Positions 15,611 through 24,184 of a stretch of DNA of 64,000 nt are shown in pieces (position 1 is the stretch's first letter; the number at the start of each line of letters is the position of its first letter). The notes beneath the pieces were generated by a model that saw only the letters and a list, made by a program, of their open reading frames with translations, had not been told where the DNA came from and searched no databases. Origin of the DNA: Amycolatopsis oliviviridis (GTDB taxonomy: Bacteria; Actinomycetota; Actinomycetes; Mycobacteriales; Pseudonocardiaceae). Location of the stretch: the NCBI RefSeq assembly GCF_014654365.1, contig NZ_BNAY01000010.1, positions 367,892 to 431,891 of the forward strand. Reading direction: 5' to 3'. A program made the position numbers and the translations under genes.

Positions 15611-17016
15611 GCGCTCAGAGGAGCCTCGCCAGGGCGTCGGCCGAAGCGCTGCCGGGTTCCGGGTGAGAGACGATGATCACCTGGTCCCCGGCGGCTCAGC
15701 ACACCGACACCCGCGGAGACCACCAGCAACACCCCGAATCCCCACGGCGGCAACAGGGTCGCCCCGTCGGGATGGGTGCTCACCACCAGCCACGTCGAGG
15801 CGGCGGCTGCGACCGCGACACACCAGCCAGGCCACGCGGCCGCCGCCCCGAGTACCAACGGCCAGGCGAAGTACCAAGGAAACGCCACCGGTGCCAGCAC
15901 CACCGCCGCCAGCAACGCCACCGCCGCCCCACGGACCGCCGTCGCGCCACCCGCCCGCGAACGCCACCACAGCCACGTCACCAGACCGGCGAGAGCGACC
16001 CAGCCCGCGATCCGGCACACCGCGACGGCGTCCCCGAAGCCGGGCAGTACCGCCCGGACGATCTTCCCGAGCGCCGTCGGGATCGACAGCCACGGTTCCA
16101 GCCACGAATTCCCGCTCAGCGCCCGGATCCAGCCGAGGTCGACCCCGGCGACCACGGTGCACAGCCCGAACGTGAAGACCACAATGGACACTGCCGACGC
16201 GGACACGGACAAGAAGCCGCGCGTGCCTGGCCGCCGCGCCGCCCACACCCACACCAGGAACGGCAGCGCGACGGCCGCGGGGATCTTCACCGCGGCGGCC
16301 AGCGCGACCAAGGCGAACCCGGTCTTCGGCGCCTCGGTGAGCACGAGCGCCGTGCCGGCCGCGAGCAGCCCGATCATCAGCAAGTCGTTGTGCCCGCCGG
16401 AAACCACGCAGAGCACCAGCAGCGGATTCGCCACCGTCAGCCACAGCGCCTGTTCCGGCCGGGCACCGAGATACCGGCACAGGACAGGCAATGCGGCACA
16501 GAGCGACGCCAGCCCGGCCACCATCGCCAGCCGGGTCAGGAAAGTGCCGAGGACCAGGTTCTCACCGGTCACGGCGAGCACGCTCTTCACGATCAGGATG
16601 TGCAGCGGCCCGTACGGCGACGAGAGGTGCGACCAGCCGCCGGCAGCGTTGTCGGTGACCGGGCCGGGCACCTCGGCGGGCACGTGCGTGTACGGGTCGA
16701 GACCGGCGTGCGCCACCGCGCCCTGCGCGAGATAGGTGTACAGATCCGTGCTGAACAGCGGTGGCGCGCACAGCAGCGGGACGCACCACAGCCAGGCCGC
16801 TCGCACGACCTCGCGCGCGCTCGCCAACCGTCCTAACCGGACCCAAGCCGTCAGCATCAGGGCGAGCCCGAGGTAGAGCACGGCGGTGGCGAGCATCCGG
16901 CCGTGCCCGGACGGCACGGGACCGTGCCGCAGTGTCGCACCCGCCCCGAACGCCCCGAGCGAGACCAGAACGGATCCGCCCAGTCCCACGGCCGCGCTCT
17001 TTCCGATGAAGATCAT
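15607..17016 (-). CDS. polyprenol-phosphomannose-dependent alpha-1,6-mannosyltransferase-like GT-C enzyme (MptB-like)
   Basis: A 469-residue integral membrane protein with about 13 hydrophobic helices. The first extracytoplasmic loop contains F-S-T-D-L-Y-T-Y-L-A-Q-G with the acidic residue Asp 91, the position used by GT-C transferases. W-S-H-L-S-S-P-Y-G-P-L and N-P-L-L-V-L-C-V-V-S-G-G-H-N-D are typical of the MptA/MptB group. Such enzymes extend mannan or lipomannan chains on the outer face of the membrane using polyprenyl-phosphate-mannose. The C-terminus is a short Arg/Gly/Pro tail. It is monocistronic, facing the WXG100-like gene and divergent from the response regulator. The precise acceptor is unknown. 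Confidence 0.8.
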   Translation of the reverse strand: MIFIGKSAAVGLGGSVLVSLGAFGAGATLRHGPVPSGHGRMLATAVLYLGLALMLTAWVRLGRLASAREVVRAAWLWCVPLLCAPPLFSTDLYTYLAQGAVAHAGLDPYTHVPAEVPGPVTDNAAGGWSHLSSPYGPLHILIVKSVLAVTGENLVLGTFLTRLAMVAGLASLCAALPVLCRYLGARPEQALWLTVANPLLVLCVVSGGHNDLLMIGLLAAGTALVLTEAPKTGFALVALAAAVKIPAAVALPFLVWVWAARRPGTRGFLSVSASAVSIVVFTFGLCTVVAGVDLGWIRALSGNSWLEPWLSIPTALGKIVRAVLPGFGDAVAVCRIAGWVALAGLVTWLWWRSRAGGATAVRGAAVALLAAVVLAPVAFPWYFAWPLVLGAAAAWPGWCVAVAAAASTWLVVSTHPDGATLLPPWGFGVLLVVSAGVGVLSRRGPGDHRLSPGTRQRFGRRPGEAPLSA

Positions 17017-17062
17017 GCGACAGGTCTAGGCGGTGGGTGATCCAGGGCCGTTAAGGTCGATT

Positions 17063-17079
17063 TTTATCGGCTCTTTATC
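17063..17079 (+). promoter_or_regulatory. tandem TTTATC direct repeat upstream of the response regulator
   Basis: TTTATC occurs at 17063-17068 and again at 17074-17079, exactly 11 bases apart, about 40 bases upstream of the response regulator start. Direct repeats with 11-base period are the usual binding arrangement of OmpR/PhoB-type regulators, so autoregulation is possible. This is a short match and could be chance. Confidence 0.3.
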
Positions 17080-17116
17080 CGTCCGGAGTTCTACTGAGGC
17101 ACGTGGGGAATGGTTG

Positions 17117-17776
17117 ATGCGGGTACTCGTGGCCGAAGACGAGCGGATGCTGGCGGACTCCGTCACCGAAGGCCTGCGGCACCTAGGCATGGCGGTGGAC
17201 GTCTGCTACGACGGCGACGCGGCACTCGAACGCGTCATGGTCAACCGGTACGACGTCGTCCTGCTCGACCGCGACCTCCCCAAGGTGCACGGCGACGAGG
17301 TCTGCCGGAGGATCGCCGAAGGTGACGGCGAAACCCGCGTCCTGATGCTCACGGCGGCTGCGGGCATCCGGGACCGTGTCGACGGGCTCGGCCTCGGCGC
17401 GGACGACTACCTCACCAAGCCGTTCGCCTTCGCCGAACTCGTCGCCCGGGTGCACGCGCTGGCCAGGAGAGCCCGTCCGGCGCTGCCGCCGGTGCTGGAT
17501 CGGGCCGGGGTCGAATTGGACCCGGCGAAACGGTTCGCGTCGCGGGACGGGCGGCCCTTGTCGTTGTCTCCCAAGGAGTTCGCTGTCCTGGAAGTATTGC
17601 TGCGGGCCGAGGGACGGGCCGTGAGCGCGGAAGAGCTGCTGGAGAAGGCATGGGACGAGCACGCCGACCCGTTCACGAACACGGTGCGGGTCACGGTGAT
17701 GACGTTGCGGAAGAAGCTCGGGCCACCGCCGGTGATCCACACCGTGTCCGGCGCGGGTTACCGGCTGGGTACCTGA
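17117..17776 (+). CDS. OmpR/PhoB-family response regulator
   Basis: A 219-residue two-domain regulator. The receiver domain (about 1-115) has the acidic pocket E-D-E-R at 7-10, the phosphoacceptor Asp 51 in V-V-L-L-D-R-D-L-P, Thr in L-M-L-T-A-A and Lys 101 in Y-L-T-K-P-F. The winged-helix domain (about 125-219) ends with V-R-V-T-V-M-T-L-R-K-K-L and H-T-V-S-G-A-G-Y-R-L. The ATG at 17117 starts directly with the first beta strand M-R-V-L-V-A-E-D-E. The histidine kinase gene follows 17 bases after its stop, so this is a cognate pair. The regulated process is not evident; the divergent mannosyltransferase is a candidate target. Confidence 0.9.
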   Translation: MRVLVAEDERMLADSVTEGLRHLGMAVDVCYDGDAALERVMVNRYDVVLLDRDLPKVHGDEVCRRIAEGDGETRVLMLTAAAGIRDRVDGLGLGADDYLTKPFAFAELVARVHALARRARPALPPVLDRAGVELDPAKRFASRDGRPLSLSPKEFAVLEVLLRAEGRAVSAEELLEKAWDEHADPFTNTVRVTVMTLRKKLGPPPVIHTVSGAGYRLGT

Positions 17777-17793
17777 GGCGGTCGCGAGGGTCG

Positions 17794-18822
17794 GTGCGGG
17801 GCCGCGTCGAACTGGTCCTCGCCGGTGCGTTCCTCGCCCTCCTGCTGCTGCTCTACCCGCTCGCCAGGTCGGCGGGCATGGTGCTCGGGACCTTCGTGGA
17901 CCGGGACTTCTGCCCGCGGGGCACCGGCTGCGCCGACACGGTGGGCGGGCTCGGGTGGGCTCTGCCGCTCATCGCGGCGATCGTGCTCGTGATCTTGATC
18001 AGGCGTCCAGTGGCATCGTGGGTGATGCGACCGTTGCCCGAGCTCACCGCCACCATCGAACAGCTGGGGCCGCAGAACCTGGGCCAGCGCATGCGGCTGG
18101 AACAGACCGACGGCGAAGTGCGAGAGCTGGCCGTCGCGGTGAACCGCATGCTCGACCGGGTCGCGGTCGGTTTCGAGGGGCAGCGCCGGTTCGCGGCGAA
18201 CGCGTCGCACGAGCTGCGGACACCGCTCGCGGTGCAGCGGACACTCGCCGAAGTCGCGATGGTCACCGGTGGCGGCGAGGAGGTCCATCGGCTCGCGGCG
18301 CAGCTGCTCGTGGTCAACGACCGCAACGAGCGGCTGATCGAAGGGCTGCTCGTGCTGGCCGAAGCCGACCGGGGGCTGCCCGGCACGATCCCGGTGCGCC
18401 TGGACGAGCTGGTGGATTCGGTGCTCGCGAAGTTCGACGAGCGACTGGCGGAGAACGAGCTCACCGTGCGCCGCGAAATCGCCGAGCGCGCCGTGCCCGG
18501 CGACCCGCTCCTACTCGAACGGCTGATCGTCAACCTGGTGCACAACGCGATCAAGTACAACCACCCGCACGGCTGGATCGAGCTGATCGTCGGGGACGAG
18601 CCCGCGCTGAGCGTGCGCAACTCCGGCGAGCGCGTGCCCGCCGAAGCGGTCGACACGCTGTTCCAGCCGTTCCGCCGCCTCACCGCCGACCGCACGAACC
18701 ACCGCGACGGAGCCGGGCTCGGACTGTCCATCGTGCGCTCGATCGCCCTCGCGCACCGCGGCCGGGTGTCCGCCGTTCCCGGCGAGGACGGCGGTCTGCG
18801 GGTCGACGTGATCCTGCCCTGA
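17794..18822 (+). CDS. sensor histidine kinase
   Basis: A 342-residue membrane kinase. Two transmembrane helices (about 6-24 and 53-70) enclose a short extracytoplasmic loop of about 28 residues with two Cys (F-C-P-R-G-T-G-C), followed by a HAMP-like segment. The H-box H139 lies in A-S-H-E-L-R-T-P-L, the N-box is L-V-H-N-A-I-K-Y-N, and the ATP-lid Gly motif is G-A-G-L-G-L-S-I-V. It autophosphorylates and passes the phosphate to the preceding regulator. The GTG at 17794 is chosen because it begins the N-terminal basic R-G-R-V segment before helix 1, 17 bases after the regulator stop. The paired loop cysteines suggest redox or envelope-stress sensing, which is speculative. Confidence 0.88.
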   Translation: MRGRVELVLAGAFLALLLLLYPLARSAGMVLGTFVDRDFCPRGTGCADTVGGLGWALPLIAAIVLVILIRRPVASWVMRPLPELTATIEQLGPQNLGQRMRLEQTDGEVRELAVAVNRMLDRVAVGFEGQRRFAANASHELRTPLAVQRTLAEVAMVTGGGEEVHRLAAQLLVVNDRNERLIEGLLVLAEADRGLPGTIPVRLDELVDSVLAKFDERLAENELTVRREIAERAVPGDPLLLERLIVNLVHNAIKYNHPHGWIELIVGDEPALSVRNSGERVPAEAVDTLFQPFRRLTADRTNHRDGAGLGLSIVRSIALAHRGRVSAVPGEDGGLRVDVILP

Positions 18823-18829
18823 CCTCGCG

Positions 18830-19324
18830 CTATCCGGATTTCCCGGTGGTGTCCGAAGTCGCCAGGGATTTCGCGGTCAGCTGCGTTTCGATCCGCCGGA
18901 GGACCGAGGTCACGGCCTCGATCTCGTCCGTATCGGACACGATCCCGTCGAGCAGGCCGCTCCAGATCTCGCGGAGCTGCCGCAGGTTCTCGTGCGCGCG
19001 GGCGGTGGGATAGAGCCGGATCCGCCGGGCGTCGTCCTGGTCGGTTTCGCGGTGCACGAGGCCCTTCTTCTCCAGCCCTCGTACCGCCCGGCTGAAGTTG
19101 CTGGAGATCAGCTGGGTGGCCTCCGCCGCGGCGCGGGCCGACGTGCCCGGGTTCCGGTCGATGAACCGCATCACGGCGCTCTCCAGCGGCGTCCACGGCT
19201 CGGACGCGAACTCTCTGCTCGCGAACTCCTTGGACGCGTGGATCTGACGGCCCACCGCCAGGATCAGGTCGGCGAGTTCGAACAACCGCGACGTTTGCTC
19301 ATCGTCCACCGGGCAATGGTACAT
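18830..19324 (-). CDS. MarR-family transcriptional regulator
   Basis: A 164-residue MarR-type winged-helix protein. Helices around T-P-L-E-S-A-V-M-R-F-I lead into the recognition region A-T-Q-L-I-S-S-N-F-S-R-A-V-R-G-L-E-K-K-G, with the D-Q-D-D-A-R-R-I-R-L-Y wing characteristic of the family. It is divergent from a Bcr/CflA-type efflux gene, and a 26-base palindrome lies in the 39-base gap between the two starts. The usual reading is a local repressor of the pump and of itself, relieved by a small phenolic or other hydrophobic ligand. The stop is 7 bases from the end of the convergent kinase gene. Confidence 0.88.
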   Translation of the reverse strand: MYHCPVDDEQTSRLFELADLILAVGRQIHASKEFASREFASEPWTPLESAVMRFIDRNPGTSARAAAEATQLISSNFSRAVRGLEKKGLVHRETDQDDARRIRLYPTARAHENLRQLREIWSGLLDGIVSDTDEIEAVTSVLRRIETQLTAKSLATSDTTGKSG

Positions 19325-19328
19325 TTGC

Positions 19329-19354
19329 TGTCAGTTGATAGCTATCATCTGACA
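19329..19354. promoter_or_regulatory. 26-base near-perfect palindrome, probable MarR operator
   Basis: The arms TGTCAG and CTGACA enclose the core TTGATAGCTATCAT; the whole 26 bases differ from their reverse complement only at one symmetric base pair position on each side. The site starts 4 bases upstream of the MarR ATG (19324) and ends inside the AGGAG ribosome-binding site of the efflux gene (GTG at 19364). A bound repressor dimer would block both promoters. Confidence 0.75.
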
Positions 19355-19363
19355 GGAGAATCG

Positions 19364-20557
19364 GTGGACACATCGGTGGACACTCAGTCCCGCGGCACCA
19401 TCCCGGTCCCCCTGCTGCTCGTACTCGCCTTGCTGGCCAGCGTCGCCCCGTTCGGCATCGACCTCTACCTGTCGGCGTTCCCGCGGATGGCGGCCGACCT
19501 GGAAACCAGCGACACGGCCATCCAGCTGACCCTCACCACGTTCCTGCTCGGACTCGCGGCGGGGCAGCTGATCTTCGGTCCCGTGTCCGACCGGTGGGGC
19601 AGGCGCGGACCGCTGCTCGCCGGTTCGGCGGTGTTCGTCGTCGCGAGCCTCCTCGCGGCGACCGCGCCCACCATCACCGTTCTGCTGGCCGCGCGGCTCC
19701 TGCAAGGTCTGAGCGCCGCCGCGGGCATGGTCATCGGTCGCGCGGTCATCGCCGACCTCGCCACCGGCCGGGCCGCCGCCCGCGCGTTCAGCCTGATGAT
19801 GATCGTCGGCGGGGTGGCGCCGGTGGTCGCACCGCTGCTGGGCAGCCTGCTGGTCGACGCGATCCACTGGCGCGGAGTCCTCGGCGTCCTGGTCGCGCTG
19901 GCCGTCGCGATGCTCGCCGGATCCGCCGCGATGGTGCGGGAAACCCTGCCTCGGGAACGGAGGGGCACCTCCGGCAATGGCGGATTCCGGGCGCTTCGCA
20001 GCCGCGCCTACCTGTCCCCCACGCTGACGCTCGTCTTCTCGTTCGGGGTACTGATGGCCTACATCTCCGCGTCGCCGTTCCTGTACCAGTCGGTCATCGG
20101 CATGAGCGCCGTCGGTTACGGCCTGATGTTCGCGCTCAACGCCCTCGACCTGGTGCTGAGCAGCGCGGCGGCGTCACGGTTGCTGCACCGCGCCGAACCG
20201 CGCCGCGTCCTCACCGGCGGCGTCGTCTGGCTCGTCGTCGCCTCCGCCGTACTGCTCGCCATGGCGGTGCTGCCGATCAGCGTCGCCCTGCTGCCTGTCC
20301 CGATCTTCTTCGCGGTCTCGGCACTGGGATTCATCCTCGGGCCCGCCACGGCGATCGCCCTCGACGCCGTACCCGGAGCCGCGGGAACCGGGTCGGCCGT
20401 CCTCGGCGCGACGCAGTTCGGGCTCGCGGCCGTCGTCTCCCCGCTCGTCAGCGTGGGCGACGGGCATTCCGCGGTGCCGATGGCGATCACCATCGCCGTA
20501 CTCGCCGTCATCGCGGCGGTTCCCTGTCTGAACGTGAGGGAAAAGGTGAAGAAATGA
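19364..20557 (+). CDS. Bcr/CflA-type MFS drug-efflux transporter
   Basis: A 397-residue protein with 12 predicted membrane helices. F-G-I-D-L-Y-L-S-A-F-P near the first helix and G-P-V-S-D-R-W-G-R-R-G-P in the loop between helices 2 and 3 (motif A) are typical of the DHA1 Bcr/CflA branch of proton-driven exporters. The GTG at 19364 lies 6 bases after AGGAG; another GTG 6 codons later is possible. It is divergent from and probably repressed by the adjacent MarR protein. It overlaps the amidohydrolase remnant downstream by the ATGA of stop and start. The substrate is unknown. Confidence 0.87.
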   Translation: MDTSVDTQSRGTIPVPLLLVLALLASVAPFGIDLYLSAFPRMAADLETSDTAIQLTLTTFLLGLAAGQLIFGPVSDRWGRRGPLLAGSAVFVVASLLAATAPTITVLLAARLLQGLSAAAGMVIGRAVIADLATGRAAARAFSLMMIVGGVAPVVAPLLGSLLVDAIHWRGVLGVLVALAVAMLAGSAAMVRETLPRERRGTSGNGGFRALRSRAYLSPTLTLVFSFGVLMAYISASPFLYQSVIGMSAVGYGLMFALNALDLVLSSAAASRLLHRAEPRRVLTGGVVWLVVASAVLLAMAVLPISVALLPVPIFFAVSALGFILGPATAIALDAVPGAAGTGSAVLGATQFGLAAVVSPLVSVGDGHSAVPMAITIAVLAVIAAVPCLNVREKVKK

Positions 20558-20789
20558 CGCTCATCGCGATCGAAGAGCACTGGATCCTGCCGGAGCTGAC
20601 CGCCGCCCTCGAAGCCCTTCCGGCCGAAGACCGCGACGAAAGCCTCGTCTTCAACGATCTCGGAGACCACCAGGAGCGGCTGCGGGACCTGGCGCGGAGA
20701 TCGACTCCTTCCTCGATGAGCTACCGTCCGATGTGGACCGTCGGAAGTTCGGCTCAGGCAACGCTTCGGCCTTGTTCGGCATGCTATGA
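20554..20789 (+). pseudogene. amidohydrolase-family gene with large internal deletion
   Basis: The start overlaps the transporter stop (ATGA), and the first about 50 residues (M-T-L-I-A-I-E-E-H-W, L-N/F-N-D-L-G-D-H-Q-E-R-L) match the N-terminus of metal-dependent amidohydrolases (amidohydrolase 2 type). The usual central 250-odd residues are absent. From about 20697 another frame reads E-I-D-S-F-L-D-E-L-P, then G-N-A-S-A-L-F-G-M-L and a stop at 20787-20789, which is the usual extreme C-terminus of the same family. Head and tail are therefore joined in different frames by an internal deletion, leaving a non-functional remnant. The stop codon lies inside the following palindrome. The N-terminal E-E-H metal motif alone cannot make an active enzyme. 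Confidence 0.75.
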
Positions 20790-20835
20790 AAGGTCCTTTC
20801 CTTGCCAAATTTGCAAGGAAAGGACCTTTCATAGC
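20783..20835. repeat. dispersed palindrome, ATGAAAGG family (copy 1)
   Basis: A 53-base near-perfect palindrome between convergent genes. The outer arm GCTATGAAAGGTCCTTTCC is mirrored at the other end, and the centre is a CAAATTTG-type core. Both strands read ATGAAAGGTCC inward. It resembles the copies at 39298, 46781 and 58624. As an RNA hairpin it can terminate transcription in both directions. Confidence 0.75.
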
Positions 20836-20842
20836 ACTCGCC

Positions 20843-21829
20843 TCAGCCGATCTCGACCGACTGGAACTTCACCGGGATCCGCGGCGGGCCCGACCCGTCC
20901 CCGGCGCCCTGAGACTCGTCCAGCCCACCCCGCGCCACCTTGTCCAGCACCTGCAGGCCCGCGTCGGAGATGCTCCCGAACACCGTGTACTCCGGCGGCA
21001 GTTCCGCGACGCCGTACACCATGAAGAACTGGCTGCCGCCCGAGTTCGGCGCCTGGGTCTTCGCCATGGCGAGGATCCCGCGGCCGTACTTGATCTCCGG
21101 GAAGAGCTCGTCCGGGATCGTGTACCCCGGCCCGCCCATGCCGGTGCCCGCCGGGTCGCCGCACTGGAGCATCTGCAATCCCGACGTCGCCAGCCGGTGG
21201 CACGGCGTGTTGTCGTAGTACCCCTGCTGCGCCAGCGAAAGGAAGTTCGCCACGGTGCACGGCGCGAGCGCGCGGTCCAGGGTCAGTCCGATGTCGCCCG
21301 CGGTCGTCTTGAGCGTGACCGCCGACGTGCCGGACGCCGGGGTCGGGCCCGCGGCGGGCGGAGTGGCCTTCTTGGGCACCTCGCCACCGCCGGTGTCCGC
21401 CGGATACGCGCATTCGGCCGGATCCGCCAGCGGCGTGGTGCGCTTCGGCACCGGAATCCGGTCCCCGGGGATCCGCACCGGGCTCTGCGTCGTCGTTGCC
21501 TGCTCACTCGACGTCGGAGCGGACGACGGAGCCGACGACGACGCGACCGAGCCCTCGGTCTTCGAGTCCGACAGGAAGAACCCCGGCGCCACGAAACCGG
21601 TGATCGCCACGACCGCGACCACCACGACGAGTCCCAGCACCCCGAGCCCCACCCAGAGCGCAGTCTTGTTCGAGGGCGGCGGCTGCGGCGGTTGCTGCGG
21701 CGCGCCGTACCAGCCCTGCTGCTGGGGGTAAGGCTGCGGATACGGCTGCTGCTGGTACGGCTGCCCCTGCGGAGCCCCGGAACCAGGCACCTGACCTTCG
21801 GGTTCGCCCGGCTGCGGCGGCTGCGACAT
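20843..21829 (-). CDS. membrane-anchored peptidyl-prolyl cis-trans isomerase (cyclophilin type)
   Basis: A 328-residue protein. Residues 1-55 are Pro/Gln/Gly/Tyr-rich and disordered, one membrane helix follows (about 57-80, V-G-L-G-V-L-G-L-V-V-V-V), then a Ser/Thr linker and a cyclophilin domain from about 165 to the end. F-L-S-L-A-Q-Q-G-Y-Y-D, H-R-L, N-S-G-G-S-Q-F-F-M and V-F-G-S-I are the family signatures. H-R-L-A stands where many cyclophilins have H-R-V-I. The protein is type II, with the catalytic domain outside, and assists folding of exported proteins. The ATG at 21829 has AGGAG 6 bases upstream; the ATG at 21844 lacks a site. Confidence 0.88.
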   Translation of the reverse strand: MSQPPQPGEPEGQVPGSGAPQGQPYQQQPYPQPYPQQQGWYGAPQQPPQPPPSNKTALWVGLGVLGLVVVVAVVAITGFVAPGFFLSDSKTEGSVASSSAPSSAPTSSEQATTTQSPVRIPGDRIPVPKRTTPLADPAECAYPADTGGGEVPKKATPPAAGPTPASGTSAVTLKTTAGDIGLTLDRALAPCTVANFLSLAQQGYYDNTPCHRLATSGLQMLQCGDPAGTGMGGPGYTIPDELFPEIKYGRGILAMAKTQAPNSGGSQFFMVYGVAELPPEYTVFGSISDAGLQVLDKVARGGLDESQGAGDGSGPPRIPVKFQSVEIG

Positions 21830-21889
21830 CTGTGCTCCTGTCATCCAGAGGAAGTACAGGCACCACTCTCGCGTATCACCACGGACGAG

Positions 21890-24184
21890 TCACGGCATCC
21901 CCCACGGCGTGGCGTCCCCATTGGCAGGAACAGGCCGGATCTCGAGATCGGGCCGGTCGCCCGCGCGGTGCACGACGGCTTCCTCGCCGCGCCGCAGGTC
22001 GAGCTGGACGTCGCCGTTCGGCAGCCGCCGCCAGCGTTTCGGCCTCCCCCACCGGTCGCGGACGGCCAGCTCTCCCTCCAGGTCCGTCCGCAGCACACAA
22101 GGCGCCCCCGCCTCGCTGGTGATCTTGACCCAGCGCGTCTTGCCGCGCTGCCGTGAGGCGCTGAGCAGGAACGCGCCCTGCGTCCGGAAGTCACGCAGCG
22201 CGGCGTCCGCCCACTTGGCGGGCACGGCCGGGAACAGCCGGATGACGCCGCCCCAGCTCTGGACGAGCATGTCGTGCAGCGACTGCGCGGCCGAGAGCGG
22301 TGTTTCGATGACCGGACCGGATTCCTTGTACATCGTGTTCGGCTGGATGTAGCGCCGCTGCAACTCTCCGAGGTAGAACTCCGCCTTCTCGCCGCGCAGC
22401 ATCTGCGCCGACATCGACGCGGCACCGGTGAACGTGTAACCCTGCAACGCGCCCTCGAAGCCCACCCAGTGGTCGAGCGAGGTCTCGATGATCTGCCGGT
22501 ACTCCGGCCGTTCCCAGGTGATCTCGTACAGCGGGTAGATCTGCAGCAGATGCGAGTAGTGCCGATGCGACTTCGCGAACGGCACTCCGGCGCCGATCAT
22601 GTAGCCGTCGGCGTCGGCCGGATACGGGACCAGCGTGGCCAGGACCTCCCGCCACCGCCGGGCCAGCGGGTCGTCGATCCGCAGTTCGGCCGCCGATTCC
22701 AGCAACGTCCTGCAACCCCAGCGGATCAGCGCGAGGTCGTAGTTGCAGTCCGGCGCGTTGACGCCGTACTCCGGGGAGAACGTCGGCGGCAGGTGCAGTT
22801 TCCCGTCCGGGCCGGGCGCGAGGAAGTGGAGGTAGTAGTTGATCGCCTTGCGCAGCAGCGGGAACAGGGTGTCCCGCAGGAGCCGCCGGTCCATCGTGTG
22901 CCGATAGGACAGCCAGACGTTGTGCAGTGCCCAGGTGAGATTGCCGACCTCCGGCGTCGGCGTCTCCTCGCCGGGGATCCCGACCGGGAACCCGGAGTTC
23001 GTCCCGGCCACGCCGTTGAGCAGGGTCATGTCGGTCGTGCGCGGGATGCCGGCGGAATCGTGCTGATACGGCTCGGCGACCTGGCTCGTCAGATTCGCGC
23101 GGTACTCGCCCAGCGCGTGACTGACGGCGTCCAGCTCCAGGTGGTTCGAGCCGTGGATGAGCCAGTACTCCAGCTGGACGTTGAGATTCCACCACGTCGC
23201 GGGCCACGGGGTCGGCTCCAGCCACGGTCCGCAGGTCGCCATCACCGGCGCTTCCTTGCGCGCGGCCGAAGCGACCTTGTACAGCTGGATCCAGTGGAAA
23301 CTCTGGAGCCGGGCGTCCGGAATGGACAGGAAGCTCCGGCGGTAGTAGTCGTGCCACCAGCGCCGATGCCCGGTCGCGAGGACGTCGAACGACTCGGCCC
23401 GCCGGACCGCCTTCAACGCTTCTCGCGCGGCTGTCTTTCTCGGATGGGACCACGCCACGGACGTGTACAGCGTGCGTTTCGATCCCCTGGCGACCTCGCG
23501 CCACGCCGTGACGTGCTCGCCGCCCGCCAGCAGGCTCTGCACGGAAAGCCTGGTGTCACCGCTGGTTTCCCGGGTCGCGGGCGGATTGGCGGTGTACCCG
23601 GCAGGCGGCGGCTTCCCGAACTTCGGATCCGTTCTCGGGCTCACCGCCTCGGCCGGGTGGAAGACCCACTCGAAGCCGCGCTCGCCCTCGGTCGGCTCGA
23701 TGTCGACGGCGAGCAGCGACTGTCCAGTGTGGACGATCGCCCGTACCGAGAGGCTGCCCGCGGCCGTGGTGATCATGCCCCTGAGTTCGGCGTTCCAGAG
23801 ATCCATCCGCCAGTCGATCCCGGTGATGGCACCGACCGGTTCGAGGGTGAAATGCCCGATCGGCAAGCGCGCGAGCCCGAACAGGGAACCGAATTCGGGC
23901 CGGTGATCCTGCACCTCGCTGTGCTGGACGTTGAACCGGACGGCGTTCCTGCCCGGTTCGGCGTAGATGCCCGAGCCGAGGAAACCGTTGCCGAGGAACG
24001 GGCCTTCGTACCAGGTCTTCGGCATCTTCCGCCACACCAGGTCCGCGGACGCCAGAAAGCCTTGCCAGTCGAGACCGCCGAGCGCGAAGTCGTTCTCCAC
24101 CGCCGAAGCGGACGGCGTGAACCCGGCCGCCGCCACGCCGGCCAGCGCACCGCCGAGCATCGTCCGGCGAGTGATGTCCGTCAT
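21890..24184 (-). CDS. Tat-exported GH95-like glycoside hydrolase (copy 2 of tandem pair)
   Basis: A 764-residue protein with a Tat signal (D-I-T-R-R-T-M-L-G-G and A-S-A-V). The N-terminal beta domain and (alpha/alpha)6-type core resemble family GH95 alpha-L-fucosidase/galactosidase relatives: W-W-N-L-N-V-Q carries the paired Asn, F-S-P-E-Y-G the acidic residue, H-R-H-Y-S-H-L-L the His motif, and T-P-L-S-A-A-Q-S-L-H-D-M-L-V-Q-S-W-G-G-V-I the C-terminal signature. The G-D-G-(G)-T-G-W-S segment carrying the GH95 catalytic Asp is not seen; Q-G-Y-T-F-T-G-A-A occupies that place. The ATG at 24184 has GGAGG upstream and overlaps the stop of the upstream paralogue by 4 bases, so the two are translationally coupled. 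Activity may differ from fucosidase. Confidence 0.7.
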   Translation of the reverse strand: MTDITRRTMLGGALAGVAAAGFTPSASAVENDFALGGLDWQGFLASADLVWRKMPKTWYEGPFLGNGFLGSGIYAEPGRNAVRFNVQHSEVQDHRPEFGSLFGLARLPIGHFTLEPVGAITGIDWRMDLWNAELRGMITTAAGSLSVRAIVHTGQSLLAVDIEPTEGERGFEWVFHPAEAVSPRTDPKFGKPPPAGYTANPPATRETSGDTRLSVQSLLAGGEHVTAWREVARGSKRTLYTSVAWSHPRKTAAREALKAVRRAESFDVLATGHRRWWHDYYRRSFLSIPDARLQSFHWIQLYKVASAARKEAPVMATCGPWLEPTPWPATWWNLNVQLEYWLIHGSNHLELDAVSHALGEYRANLTSQVAEPYQHDSAGIPRTTDMTLLNGVAGTNSGFPVGIPGEETPTPEVGNLTWALHNVWLSYRHTMDRRLLRDTLFPLLRKAINYYLHFLAPGPDGKLHLPPTFSPEYGVNAPDCNYDLALIRWGCRTLLESAAELRIDDPLARRWREVLATLVPYPADADGYMIGAGVPFAKSHRHYSHLLQIYPLYEITWERPEYRQIIETSLDHWVGFEGALQGYTFTGAASMSAQMLRGEKAEFYLGELQRRYIQPNTMYKESGPVIETPLSAAQSLHDMLVQSWGGVIRLFPAVPAKWADAALRDFRTQGAFLLSASRQRGKTRWVKITSEAGAPCVLRTDLEGELAVRDRWGRPKRWRRLPNGDVQLDLRRGEEAVVHRAGDRPDLEIRPVPANGDATPWGMP

